A stretch of DNA of 48,993 nucleotides from Entrophospora sp. SA101 (GCA_958430865.1 CAUDNR010002224.1:8518-57510), one strand, 5' to 3'. Shown: positions 1-11,345, counted from the first letter of the stretch. Notes: generated from the letters alone by a model not told the origin. Program-made: numbers and translations.

Positions 1-1545
1 TTTATAAATTCAAATATTGAAGCACCAATTAATAATATAAGGTCATTAAGATTAAGCAGCAACTTGTACAAATGGGTGTTAAAAAATTTCAATCCAGATT
101 CATTGATAACAAGATTATATCAAAAGTTTGGATTGATAGAGAATTGCAACTTCATCCAGGAAGAGTAATGCCAGCAAGAATAACTTGTTGTGCATTTGAA
201 TTGATCTTATCTATTTACAATGAATTTTTTCAGAATGATATTCCATACATTAAAGAAGTCAAATAATATATTTGAAATGTCCAAAAAATACCATCAATAT
301 TGATATTACAATCATTGATGCTGAAAATATGGGAGTGGAAGTGTTAAAGGTGATGATGAAAGCGAGGGTATGGATAAAGATGAAATATTGAAACGGTTTT
401 TTTAAATTTTTTTTTGTGAAAAATTTGGGGATACAAAATTCTGATTGGCTAATTTGAATTCCAAGCACGCGTTTTTTTATTATTATACGTTGTATATAAA
501 TTTATTTTTTTAAATGAAATTTTAGCAATTTCCTATTTATAATTTTAAAAAATGAAATTTTAGAATTTCATGCAATTCAAATTAGTGTTCCATGTTGCAA
601 TCCAAAAAAAGAAACAAAATGGTCATAAAGGCAGTTGCAAACATTTTATATGACGCAAAGGTGGTAGCAATCACCACCAAAAGTTGCAGTCGGTATCCTT
701 AATTCATATTATTTTCTTCAATTTGCATCTTTAGAAAATTTAGAATTTGATGTTTTTCAAATTCCTGTTGATTTTGATAGTTTCTACAACACAACATTCA
801 ATAATTTCAAGTTTTGTCAGACTCCTAACAACCTGAAAGGCTTCTAAGAGTGTCCCTCCAATTTCATTAAGGTGTTGTTCATACAAAATTAAAATATCAG
901 CCATAACAGATTTTGTCAATTTGAATCCAACTTTGATTAATTGTTGAAGTTGTTCAACAAAGTCATTTGTAGTTGGATAAACACAAACTTTATCATTTTT
1001 ATGATTTGGATAAAGTAGAATCAGCAAAGTTCCTTGTGATATTAAATTATTGACATCTTTACATACATCATAGTAGCCAATTTGTTTCCAAAGTTTTACA
1101 ATTTCAGGATAAATTAATATTGCCCTGGTAATTATGTTCAGTTGCTTGTTGTTTTCAAACCCATCTTTGGCTGGATACTCTTTACGACTAAGTATTTGCA
1201 TTTCTATTTGGTAGTCAATTTGAGTCTTCAAATGGGATTGTTGATTTTTGAAGAAATTCTTTATTTAATATAAGAATCCTTTAATAGAATACATAAAATT
1301 TTATTATTAGATAACCTAAGTTCTTGTTCATTTTCATATAAAATTTATTTTTTATATTTCTAGTACTTTATTAAATTTTAAAATGTTTACAGTATTTTTG
1401 TGTTTTCAAAAATTTACATAATAAAAATATTTAAAAAATTATATGATATAAAACCATAATTTTGGAGAATAAAACATATTTCTTTTGTTATTTTTTTTCT
1501 ATACCTAAATCATAACTGACAAAAATTTTTATTAAAATCATAATA
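1..1545. repeat. Repeat module, copy A (direct repeat of copy C)
   Basis: This block aligns collinearly with 6552-8150. It holds the start of a plus-strand open frame (1-200, matching 6552-6766) followed by a minus-strand gene (740-1231). Positions 424-904 are identical base for base to 7013-7493, while both flanks diverge by roughly 10% with indels. The block is cut by the window start, so its left end is unknown. Similarity to copy C fades at about 1545, close to where copy C is abutted by a hAT transposon at 8156. The module is not recognised. Confidence 0.85.
740..1231 (-). CDS. Unrecognised 163-residue protein, module copy A
   Basis: This open frame runs from the motif IDYQIEMQIL near its start to NRNLKN at its end. 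The same protein is encoded, with breaks, at 5756-6230 (+) and 7313-7830 (-), so the frame is genuinely coding or recently was. Copy A is the only one of the three without an internal stop. Shared blocks include EYPAKDGFENNK, ITRAILIYPE, KLWKQIGYYD, LTKSVMADIL and GGTLLEAFQVV. In copy B the homologous frame is preceded by about 130 further residues, so this ATG may be internal and the frame may be only the 3' part of a longer gene. No motif or membrane segment is recognised and no function is proposed. Confidence 0.45.
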   Translation of the reverse strand: MKTQIDYQIEMQILSRKEYPAKDGFENNKQLNIITRAILIYPEIVKLWKQIGYYDVCKDVNNLISQGTLLILLYPNHKNDKVCVYPTTNDFVEQLQQLIKVGFKLTKSVMADILILYEQHLNEIGGTLLEAFQVVRSLTKLEIIECCVVETIKINRNLKNIKF

Positions 1546-2437
1546 TGCGAAACTGGCTGAATTTGACTGTGTAAAAGTAAGGCTCCTTGCAAACTGGCTT
1601 GAAGCCAGCTTTAAATAGAAGAAATATTATTTTACTTAAAAAATGGATTATTATTATTTCACAATTTATTATATTAATCGTCACAATTTATAGAAAATTG
1701 TTATTTGTCATGGACTCTATCTTTCCAGTAATATAATTTCCATATGAAGCAGATGGAATTAAAGCTCTGCGTGAGCCAAATAAGTTATCTGGCTTGCAAG
1801 GGATTAATTTGAATCTTTCTTTAGTCTAAGTAATAGTAGTATTGTAAGATTAAAATTAAAAAATTTGATCAATTTATTATCGGTTTCTTTTTGCCACATT
1901 CAAAATTTTTTATTCCAATATGACATCTGAATAACCTTTTAATTCGACTTCATGACAAAATGCTTTTGTACATCTTGGATATTCACACTTGAATTTTTTT
2001 ACCATGAATTTTGCTAGGTTGGCAAAGTGCTCTTCTTGTTTTCCAGGTGCCTTATTACTATCTTCAAAAATTTCACTATCATTTTCACTTATATTGTCAC
2101 TATTATCATTACCACTCTATTATTCTTGGAATTGTAATTGACAATCCTTTTGTGAATGGCAGTAATAATTTAAAAATCCAATCTGACTCTGTATATTTTT
2201 TCTGGGAAAATTTTTTTTTTAAAATATAGGAATTTATTGAAAAGATTTTGAAATATAAATTTATAATCTTATTTAACCTTCAAGTATATGGTCGAATTGT
2301 ATATATTATATTAATACAAATGGATTTACAATATATAAAATAAAATAAAATTTAATAATTATAATAGTTCTAACAGTCGATTAACAATATATAGAAGCTG
2401 CTGGTGGCTAATTACTATTTGATCATTTTGATAAGTA
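1546..2437. other. No gene; short GGCTTGCAAGCC-type palindromic motifs
   Basis: No coding frame here can be supported. Two short segments, about 1553-1616 and 1758-1806, contain inverted words built around CTGGCTTGAAGCCAG and GGCTTGCAAGG. They resemble the 93-bp imperfect palindrome at 34928-35020, suggesting a dispersed hairpin-like repeat. The rest is AT-rich sequence with homopolymer runs. Confidence 0.45.
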
Positions 2438-2902
2438 TTAGAAATTTGAGAGCCTTGATAAGCAAATGCTCACGTTGTTGTTATTATTATTATTATTGGC
2501 ATCTGTTAGAATCATACTGTTTTGACCGACAGAATTATTGTTAAAAGTGTCTTGTTGATTGAAATTATTATAAACAAAACTTCCATGAGTGAAGTCAGTA
2601 AAATCGACATTTTGATTATTTTGAATAGAAGCCAAACCGGTAAAATTTGTTTGTCCATTTGGATGAGGAACAAGATTGAGATTTTGGTTATTGGCATCCA
2701 TTCGAATCATACCATTGGACCAACAGAATCGCCATTAAAAGAGCCTTGTTGATTGAGATTGTCGTGAGCTAAGTTTCCATGTGTAAAGTCAGTAAACTTG
2801 GCATTTTGATTGTTTTGAATAAGAGCCGAGCCAGTAAAATTTGTTTCTTGAATGAAGAACAAGATTAGGATCTTGGTTATCGGAACCATTTGAATAATTC
2901 AT
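2438..2902 (-). pseudogene. N/Q-rich tandem-repeat protein, frameshifted
   Basis: Reading the minus strand from the ATG at 2902, a frame opens with MNYSNGSDNQDPNLV. A frameshift near 2850 moves the reading into another frame, which carries NFTGSALIQNNQN and FTDFTHGNLAHDN. The same roughly 65-residue unit is then repeated as LNLVPHPNGQTNFTGLASIQ and FTDFTHGSFVYNN, ending in a poly-Asn stretch. The locus is therefore two tandem protein repeats, rich in Asn and Gln, broken at least twice. The family is not recognised. Low-complexity N/Q tracts are common in fungal regulatory proteins, but no role is claimed. Confidence 0.45.
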
Positions 2903-3905
2903 TTTTAATTTTTTATTATATTATTATTAATTTATTTATTTTTTTATAAATTGATTTTGTGTGCTTTTGTATAAAAATATTTTTACTTGAATCTATATAG
3001 TCTAATCCACAATTAAAAAATTCTCATTAAAGATTAGGGGAATAACCAAATTTAGTTTTATGTGCAACATAAAAAGTATTTCATTATTATTGTTAGTATT
3101 AGATAAAAAAACAACTCGAATTCCATATACTTTAGCAATAACTTTTTTGAATAAAAGGAAACCATAAAATTTAATTCATTCTTCCGAAAATTAATCTGAT
3201 CATTAGTTATTATTATTATTCTCATGATCATCTATGTCTTCAACATCACCTTCAATTTTCATTTCGAATTTACAAATGATAATAATAACATCTGCCGTGC
3301 TGACCACTATTGCATTCGTTAAATTTGTCAGTGGCGCTAATACTTTAAGTAAAATGTCTATAGCAAGATTAGATAATGGAGAGTATGTAGATTCCAATAC
3401 AGAAAATCCACTTGAAGATAAACACTATTATAATGTTTGTAGGGAGGTATCTATTTCATGAAATAAATTGCATTCTCAATTTTAAATAAAGCAATCTTTT
3501 TCGGAGAAAAAGCTAAGCTTAGAAGATTACAATAGACTATTTGTTGCCATAATTGTTTTTGGAGGAATAGTGATTATGGCAACAATTAAGATTAATATTC
3601 TCTATATTAGTTATATGAATGAATATAAAAATAACTATATTAATATACCAATTTGGCTTAATGAGTTAAACAGATGCGGTAAAATTACCAAAAGGATATA
3701 TAAATATCGGTGTGTAACCATAAAATATACGAAAATTATTACGTACAACAAACCATTAAAATTAAAATGGGTATCTATTGGTGATATTGTTGTGAAATTG
3801 AAATATTATGAAGTGGGTGAAATTCTGATTGGTTAATTTGAATTTCACGTATGTAAATTTGAATTTCACGTATGTGAATTGCGAATTCACATAATTTCAT
3901 TTTAA
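2903..3905. other. No supported gene
   Basis: Open frames at 3234-3461 (+), 3203-3397 (-) and 3570-3836 (+) are short, AT-driven and lack recognisable motifs. Around 3826-3880 the words CTGATTGGTTAATTTGAATT and a doubled AATTTGAATTTCACGTATG occur. The first resembles a word at 440-460 in module copy A, so this may be the edge of a shared short repeat. Confidence 0.4.
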
Positions 3906-4103
3906 AAAAATAGGTATTTTACCCATATTCCAATATCGAGAAAAAATATAGGTTTTTTAAATTATATTCTAACATCGAGAAAAAATATAGGTTTTTTAAA
4001 TTATATTCTAACATCGAGAAAAAATATAGATATTTTAAATCATATTCCAACATCGAGAAAAAATACAGGTTTTTCAAACTATATTCCAACATCGAAAAAA
4101 AAG
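3906..4103. repeat. 39-bp minisatellite, about five units
   Basis: The word ATCGA starts at 3935, 3974, 4013, 4052 and 4091, an exact 39-bp period. Each unit reads roughly AACATCGAGAAAAAATATAG followed by GTTTTTTAAATTATATTCT. Units 2 and 3 are nearly identical; the outer ones have a few substitutions. The period is a multiple of three but no convincing protein is encoded. Confidence 0.9.
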
Positions 4104-4362
4104 TAAGTTTTAATTATTTTTATATCTGTAGATAGAATAGAAAAAAAAATTCGATACTGAAAATGCCCTCAGAACACCACAAAATTCTCTTGAAATCACT
4201 TGAACATACATGGAAAAAAAATAAATAACCTTTTAAGTGTACTTCAAGTATGTCAAAAGTATACACAATAATGTTGATTGCCAAAACTATTTTGAAGAGG
4301 CGAAAGTCAATACTAAAATTAAAAGTTATATGTCAAAACTAAATAAAATGTCAAATTCGGTG

Positions 4363-4434
4363 GTTAAAACCAGTTTCATCTTATGGCGAAACCTTTGACT
4401 TTCGCACAGTTGCGAACTCCATAGTTTTGGAAAC
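4363..4434. repeat. Short dispersed repeat shared with 39340-39408
   Basis: The segment containing ATGGCGAAACCTTTGACTTT and TCCATAGTTTTGGAAA aligns with about 39340-39408, which has GTGGCGAAATCTTTTGATTT and TCTATATTTTTGGAAA. Just upstream, at about 4278-4312, the word GGCGAAAGTCAATAC is partly its reverse complement. This may be a decayed inverted-repeat element; the boundaries are unclear. Confidence 0.4.
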
Positions 4435-4699
4435 CAACACCAACACACAGGTAAATTCGACAAAACTGTCATCTCGATCAATTGTTTAAAGTATTTGCTA
4501 ATATAAATAAATATCCGACTTGTCGAGTTTACCTGTATAGTATAATTTGATACACTCATAATTTACTTAAAATATCCTCGCTTTTTTTACCAGTATGTTT
4601 CAATGTGATTTTGAGTACATTTTAAGTATCTAGAGCCGTTGTACTCATCAACTTAGTCCCCTCAGTCAATTGCTTAGAGTAGCTCTCTATTCGAATATG

Positions 4700-5085
4700 G
4701 TTTTATTCAAATTATTTGTTTTATTCGTTATAAATTTGAGTTTATTCGAGTCAAGAATAAAACAAATAAAGTGAATATTTCGAATTATTTGAACTAGGGA
4801 TGGGCAAAGTTGCATTTTTTTGACACTACATATAGTGCGTATATATATAAGTATTGCTTAATTTGGTTAGGATTTACGGAACAGCGATCTTTTATGTGTA
4901 ATATACGTATCATAACTATACGCTTGCCTATCCCTAATTCGAACAATAATAATTCGAACAATCGAATAATTCGAACAGAGCAAATAATTCAAACAATCTA
5001 ATAATTCGAACAGAGCAAATAATTCGAACAGAGCAAATAATTCGAGCAAACGAATAATTCGAACAAATGAATAATCAACTAATAA
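4700..5085. repeat. TTCGAA-rich low-complexity repeat hosting a MITE
   Basis: Both sides of the MITE at 4795-4936 consist of variants of AATAATTCGAACA and AATAATTCGAACAGAGCAA, repeated at least six times between 4938 and 5070 with weaker matches at 4690-4790. The repeat is interrupted by the insertion. Open frames here merely translate the repeat and are not listed. Confidence 0.7.
4795..4936. mobile_element. hAT-type MITE, 142 bp, 8-bp target duplication
   Basis: The left end reads TAGGGATGGGCAAAG and the reverse complement of the right end reads TAGGGATAGGCAAGC, giving terminal inverted repeats of about 14 bp. The flanks are ATTTGAAC (4787-4794) and ATTCGAAC (4937-4944), an 8-bp target duplication with one change. 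TIRs of the TAGGGATGGGCAA type plus 8-bp duplications are hallmarks of hAT non-autonomous elements. There is no coding capacity. These ends differ from the complete hAT element at 8156-11714, so that element is unlikely to mobilise it. Confidence 0.8.
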
Positions 5086-5347
5086 AAATTATTATATTTT
5101 TTTAGGGTCTGCGGTGCCACAAAAGGCCTAATATGAATGATACAATGATAGAGGAGCAAATTTTTATATATACTAAACGTCCTCTATCACTAATTTTAAC
5201 AAAAAGTGGCATGAAGTATCAACAGGCCCCAAAATAAGAGCAAGATGGATCATTGAACACCATTGCAAAGCTCACGTTTTTTTTATGCAATTCATTATGG
5301 ACATACCTTTATATCATTAGAATTAGTTGATCTTCTTATAAGAGAAA

Positions 5348-6242
5348 ATGTTATTTTATCTAGGTATCTTGTACAAAGATTATTTTCAATTTGGAAAAAC
5401 AGATAATAGTCTAACTGAACTAAAAATCAAAAATAACATCAACAACATCAATAATAATAATAATAATAGTAATAATAATGGCACAGGTCAAGAAATATCT
5501 ATGGCTTCTGAAAAATATTACAGAAATTCTTGGGCCTCAAATATTTCAGTAGCAGTATTTGTAGCCTTGCTAAAAGAAGCTAAAGAACAGTATGGCTCAG
5601 ATCTTCCTTTGAAAGGAAATAATATCGAAATTTTTTATTTTTTGGCTGGTGGACCATTAGCAATTGATTTGGCTCCAAAAAAATTAAAAAAAAATCTTGA
5701 AAAAATAAAGGATCTTATTTGTGCCTTTTCCTCCAAGACCAACAATTCCATTTGAAGAGTTTATTGATTATCAAATAGAAATGCAAATACTTAACCATAA
5801 AGAATATCCAGCCAAGGATGGGTTCGAAAACAACAAGTAACTAAACATAATTACCAGGGCAATATTAATTTATCCTGATATTGTAAAACTTTGGAAACAA
5901 ATTGGCTACTATGATATATGTAAAAATGCCAGTAATTTAGTATTACAAGGATTATTGTTGATTCTATTCAATCCAAATCATAAAAATGATGAAATTTTGT
6001 GTTTATCCAACTACAAATGATTTTGTTGAATGACTTCAACAATTAATCAAAGTTGGATTCAAGCTGACAAAATCTGTCATGGCTGATATTTTAGTTTATA
6101 TGAACAACACCTTGGTGAAATTGGAGGTACACTTTTAGAGGCCTTTCAGGTTGTTAGAAATCTGACAAAACTTGAAATTATTGAATGTTGGTTGTGGAAA
6201 CTATCAAGATCAACAGGAATTTAAAAAAAACAACAAGTTCTA
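5348..6242 (+). pseudogene. Unrecognised module gene, copy B, frameshifted
   Basis: The frame opens at 5348 and includes an Asn-rich linker (about 5438-5480), then EKYYRNSWASNISVAVFVAL and a hydrophobic FYFLAGGPLAIDL. A one-base shift at about 5725-5750 moves into the frame PRPTIPFEEFIDYQIEMQIL, which matches copies A and C. Later lesions include a stop after GFENNK (5838), a frameshift near 6000 and a stop near 6230. Copy B is inverted relative to A and C. It extends upstream of the region shared with copy A and so may show the fuller gene. No family is recognised. Confidence 0.55.
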
Positions 6243-6460
6243 GATTTCTAAAGATGCAAATTGAAGAGATACAAATTGAAGAAAATCAATTGAAATGCAT
6301 CTTTCTTAAGGCCCTAGTTTATTATTATTTTGATGATAAAAATTAATTGATTTTCAAATTTTTAAACAAAATAACTCTTCTATTCACAACACTGACAATG
6401 ATATAAATAATGTCAACACTATAAATAATATCAGCAACAAATCAATTAAGTATCATAATT

Positions 6461-6766
6461 ATGGTTATAATTATTATCCACGAGAATTTGGGAAAAAATA
6501 ATTATTATTGGACAAAATATTATGTTGAAAAATTAATATGTGATGATAATTATAAATTTATAAATTCAAATATTGAAGCACCAATTAATAATATAAGATC
6601 ATTAAAATTAGGCAGCAACTTGTACAAATGGGTGTTAAAAAATTTCAATCCAGATTCATTAATAACAAGATTGTGTTTTAATGATATAATTATATCTAAA
6701 GTTTGGGTTGATAGAGAACTGCAACTTCACCCAGAAAGAGCAATCCCAGCAAGAATAACTTGTTGA
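6461..6766 (+). CDS. Unrecognised 101-residue open frame of the repeat module
   Basis: The frame encodes NIEAPINNIRSLKLGSNLYK and WVDRELQLHPERAIPARITC near its end. The same protein is partly encoded at 1-200 in module copy A, where an ATAT/GTGTT difference and small indels shift the frame after the DSLITRLY stretch. Conservation of the peptide in two diverged copies argues it was once coding. The N-terminal Ile-rich part may not be real coding sequence. It lies between inverted copies B and C of the neighbouring gene, so all three pieces may belong to one mobile or amplified unit. Confidence 0.35.
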   Translation: MVIIIIHENLGKNNYYWTKYYVEKLICDDNYKFINSNIEAPINNIRSLKLGSNLYKWVLKNFNPDSLITRLCFNDIIISKVWVDRELQLHPERAIPARITC

Positions 6767-8155
6767 GTATTTGAATTATCTATTTACAATGAATTTTGAC
6801 AAAAGAATATTCCATTTGAATTGATACATTAAAGAAGTCAAATAATGTATTTAAAATGCCCAAAAAATACCAACAGCAATAATATTTGATATTACAACCA
6901 TTGATGATGAAAATGTGGGAGGTGAAAGCGATAAAAGTGATGATGATGATTAAAGCGATGGTATTGATAAATATGAAACAATTAAAACAAAGTGAAATGG
7001 TTTTTTTAAAATTTTGGGGATACAAAATTCTGATTGGCTAATTTGAATTCCAAGCACGCGTTTTTTTATTATTATACGTTGTATATAAATTTATTTTTTT
7101 AAATGAAATTTTAGCAATTTCCTATTTATAATTTTAAAAAATGAAATTTTAGAATTTCATGCAATTCAAATTAGTGTTCCATGTTGCAATCCAAAAAAAG
7201 AAACAAAATGGTCATAAAGGCAGTTGCAAACATTTTATATGACGCAAAGGTGGTAGCAATCACCACCAAAAGTTGCAGTCGGTATCCTTAATTCATATTA
7301 TTTTCTTCAATTTGCATCTTTAGAAAATTTAGAATTTGATGTTTTTCAAATTCCTGTTGATTTTGATAGTTTCTACAACACAACATTCAATAATTTCAAG
7401 TTTTGTCAGACTCCTAACAACCTGAAAGGCTTCTAAGAGTGTCCCTCCAATTTCATTAAGGTGTTGTTCATACAAAATTAAAATATCAGCCATGACAGAT
7501 TTTGTCAGCTTGAATCCAACTTTGATTAATTGTTGAAGTCATTTAACAAAATCATTTGTAGTTGGATAAACGCAAATTTCATCATTTTTATGATTTGGAT
7601 TGAATAGAATCAGCAATGATCCTTGTAATACTAAATTATTGACATCTTTACATTCATCATAGTAGCCAATTTGTTTCAAAATTCTACAATTTCAGATAAA
7701 TTAATATTGCCCTGGCAATTATGTTCAGTTGCTTGTTGTTTTCAAATCCATCTTTGGCTGAATACTTTTTATGGTTAAGTATTTGCATTTCTATTTGGTA
7801 ATCAATTGAGACTTCAAATATGATTGTTGGTTTGGGAGAAATTTTTTATTTAATGTAAGATCCTTTAATAAAAATACATAAATTTTTATTACTAGATAGC
7901 CTAGATTCTTTATTTTCATATAAAATTTGTTTTTTATATTTCTAGTACTTTATTAAATTTTAAAATGCTTACAGTATTTTTGTGTTTTTCAAAAATTTAC
8001 ATAATAAAAATTTTTAAAATTATATAATATAAAAGCCATATTTTTGGAGAATAAAACATATGATTTTCAATACTTTAACATATCTATATTTTATTTCTTT
8101 ATTTTTTTTTTTTCTAGATCTAAATCATGACTGACAAAAAATTTTTTATTATAAT
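6552..8155. repeat. Repeat module, copy C
   Basis: This is a direct repeat of 1-1545 at a spacing of 6589 bp in the identical core. It contains the end of the 6461 frame and a minus-strand pseudogene at 7313-7830 homologous to 740-1231. In 7013-7493 it equals copy A exactly; in 7494-7830 it shares variants with inverted copy B that copy A lacks, such as GAAGTCATTTAACAAAATC. Its right end abuts the hAT transposon. Confidence 0.85.
7313..7830 (-). pseudogene. Unrecognised module gene, copy C, frameshifted
   Basis: The 3' half (7313-7493) is identical to the intact copy A. The 5' half carries changes and lesions: the copy A words for VEQLQQL are altered to include a stop, and single-base losses near 7675-7695 break the frame. 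The start region reads TTGAGACTTCAAATATG in place of the copy A sequence. It is the same unrecognised family as 740-1231 and 5348-6242. Confidence 0.6.
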
Positions 8156-8164
8156 TAAAGCTCC

Positions 8165-8275
8165 GAACGGTTCGGTTCAAACCGAAAAATTTCGGTTCGG
8201 TTTCGGTTCGGTTCGGTTTCGGTTTATAAAAAGTCAAACCGAAACCAAACCGAACCGAACCGAACTTTTTCGGTT
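8165..8275. repeat. Subterminal CGGTTCGG array and hairpin of the hAT element
   Basis: The words TTCGGTTCGGTTTCGG on one side and CCGAAACCAAACCGAACCG on the other, separated by TTTATAAAAAGTC, can pair into a long hairpin. Repeated hexamers next to the TIR are a usual arrangement for hAT transposase recognition. The far end has only a short match just inside 11690-11714. Confidence 0.7.
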
Positions 8276-8662
8276 TGGCTGGATCTTCATATTTATATTA
8301 TGAAAAGTTTCGTTAATAGAAGATGTTTGTTATACATGCAGATCTTGTTAAACCAAAGTCACAAAAAAAATCTTCAGTTTTAAAAAACTTAATAAAATCG
8401 GCTTATAGAGATGATTTTTAATAAGTAGATAATAAAAAAACATTGGTTTGTTATCATGTGTATTTCTGTATTTATTTTCAGAGAGAAAAATTAATTATAA
8501 AAAATATAAAAAAAGAATCGGGGAAGTGCATTATTATTATAGAAAGATATACGTTATAGAGATATTGTATATAAATTCCTTATTTGGTTTATCAAAAAAA
8601 AATGTGCGCGCGCGTGTGAAAATTTTTTTTGTTATATATTTATAATAAAAAAATTTATATCA

Positions 8663-11345
8663 ATGGATAATGAATTCTTTTATGATGCAAATAATGAGGC
8701 CTTTTCAGAATTTGAAGCAGCAACTATTATTGCTGAAGGTTCTATTATTTCTGAGGATTCTACCATTACCAAATCTACCATTAACGAATTTACCATTAAC
8801 GAATCTACCATTACCGAAATAGAAAAAAAAAATATGCATAGATCAATTGTTCATAATAACTTCACTTTAAATAAACAAACAAATCAATATAAATGTAACC
8901 ATTGCAGGTAAAATCTATAAGTCAATAATATTTTTTTTTGGATAGAAAAAAATGAAATAATAATTGTTTAATGAATATTCTAGTAAATTGTACAAAGCTC
9001 AAAGGGATGGTTCGACGTCAACTCTTAAAAACCATTTAAAAAAGTCTCATGCAAATTTATTTAGTAAAGAAGTTGGACCAATTGATATTTTTTTAAAATC
9101 AGAAAATAAATTAGTATGTATAATTTTAATCATTTATATTTAATAGAATACAAATTCAAAATCAATATATATTAATATTTTAAAAAATAATTAATGATTT
9201 TGGTAAGAAATTTACTCAAGAAAGTTGGAATAATGATTTAATCAAATGGATTGTTACATCTGATCAACCTTTTACAGTCATTGAAAGTAATTTCTTTAAA
9301 ACTATGATCAAAAGACTTAAACCTGAAGCAAAAATTTTTTCTGCTGATACTATACGTAACAATATTTTTAAATCATTCAATGAAAATCTAATTTTTATAA
9401 AGAATCTACTTCAAGAAGTACCTGGACAAATTTCATTTACACTTGATTCTTGGACGTCAAAGAATCAAGTTCCTTTCCTTGGTATAACAGCACATTGGAT
9501 TTCAAAAGATTGGGAGCTCAAAAGCATTCTTCTGGATTTTTGTCACTTAGAGGGTTCTCACTCTGGTGAGAACATGTCTGAAGTATTTTTTAAAGTTTTG
9601 AAAGAATTTGGTATTTTAACAAAAGTTAGTTATTTAATAATTAAATGAAAAATCATGATTAATATTTAATTTTAAAATCATAATTATTCTATGTATGTGT
9701 AATTTGGAAAATTTTTCAATTATTCAATTGTTTTTTTTTTTATGTAGATTTTAGGCATAGCCACAGACAATGCAAGCAATATGAATTCAATGTTTAATTG
9801 TTTGGAACAGGCTTTTTGTAGTGAAGGAATTCATTTTGATGCAGGGAACCAAAGAATACGCTGTTTGGCCCATATAATCAACTTGGCAGCTCAAGAAGCC
9901 TTAAAATCACTTAAAGGAATGGGTCCAGAAAAAGAAGATGATGCTTTAGATGAAGAAGATGATGACAAAATTAATGTTATCAAGAAGGTAAAATGAAAAT
10001 TTTTTTATTAACTTTTTACTATTTTATTAATTAAAATCATTTTTATTATAGCTTAGAAAGCTAGTTGTTAAAATAAGAAGCTCTCCACAACGACGTGAAC
10101 GTTTTAGTCGCCAATGCATTGCATTAAATATTAATGATTTGCAATTGATCCCTGACATCAAAACTCGTTGGAATTCTAGTTTTGAGATGATGAAACGTGC
10201 ATTACTTCTACGTGAGGTAAAATTATTGTTTTAATATTTAATTTGTGAACTTTCTCAAAAATTAATTCTTTTCATTTTTTTTATTAGCCACTTCATAATA
10301 TGGTCTCAGCTGACAAAGAACTTAAATCATACATATTATCCGATAATGATTGGCAAAGAATTGAAAAAATTTCTAATTTATTGGAGGTATATAGTTTGAT
10401 TTATATTTTTAAATTTTCAAAGGTGTATTTATTAATTTTTATTTTTTATAGTGCTTTCAGATTGCGACATCCGAAATTAGTAATGCTCATTATCCTACTT
10501 TAGGACGATCGGTTCCTATATACAATTACTTGATTGATTTAATTGAAGATTTTCTTGAGTTACAACATCCAGAAGATATTTGTAGTGCAGCAGAGAAAGC
10601 TAAAGATAAATTGCAAAAATTTTACCCAACTTCGGATGGGTTAGTTTACATAGTTGCAACCAGTATGCATATAAATATACACATCTATATTTGTTTGTTT
10701 ATTTTAATAAAATATAAAATGTTAATTGCTATAAATATTTAATAGTCATGGACCCTCGTCTGAAAATGCAGTATTACATAGACAATGAATTTGATGACTA
10801 TATTGAAATGTATAAAGAAAAAATTTCAGATTTATGGAAAATGGAATATATGCCAATCCAGGAGTGTAATACTACTATTCAAACCACCAAAACACCAAAT
10901 ACACTTGAATCTCACATACTCAAAAGACGTAAAAACATTCAAACAGATGAACTTGACATGTATTTGAACAGTCCTCCATTAAATTTTGATACAGATGTTT
11001 TGTCATTTTGGAAGGTAAAGACTTTACAATATTATAAATTACTTATATATCAAGTATATAAAAAACATTTAAAATTGTTTTTTAGGCTCATGAAATGGAA
11101 TATCCTAATTTATCAAGAATAGCTAGAGACTACTTGGCAATCCCCGGTATTCTAATTTTTTGCACTCTGCTTATTTAAGATTAGATTTATTAATTTCTAA
11201 TAAACCTATTACTTATATAGCCACTAGTGTCCCAATTGAACGGGTTTTCTCTGGGGGCACAGACTTAATTAATCAAAGGCGATGTAGTTTAGAGCCTAAA
11301 ACAATAAGAATTTGTATGTGCTTAAAAAGTTGGTTGCGGCAATGA
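8663..11345 (+). CDS. hAT family transposase, ten exons, 653 residues
   Basis: Exons are 8663-8907, 8984-9113, 9208-9624, 9748-9987, 10052-10216, 10288-10386, 10452-10662, 10746-11014, 11086-11146 and 11221-11345. All introns are GT-AG and the lengths keep one frame of 654 codons. A BED-type zinc finger spans about residues 77-102 (CNHC, then HLKKSH), completed only after splicing exons 1 and 2. The RNase H-like core shows LDSWTSKNQVPFLGIT, IATDNASN and the typical TRWNS. The C-terminal dimerisation region has YPNLSRIARDYLAIPATSVP followed by ERVFSGG, complete to the stop. The protein would bind the TIRs and move the element by cut-and-paste. Nothing visible disables it, so it may be active. 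The intron 2 acceptor (AAG at 9205-9207) is the weakest splice call. Confidence 0.9.

Noticed and set aside
440..590. Possible small MITE with CTAATTTGAATT ends inside module copies A and C
   Set aside because: The arms share only about 12 bp and no target duplication could be identified.
2011..2229. 72-residue plus-strand open frame
   Set aside because: His/Tyr/Phe-rich translation of AT-rich DNA, no motif, no homologous copy in the window.
3203..3461. Overlapping open frames on both strands
   Set aside because: They are complements of each other over the same stretch, with no recognisable content or splice partners.
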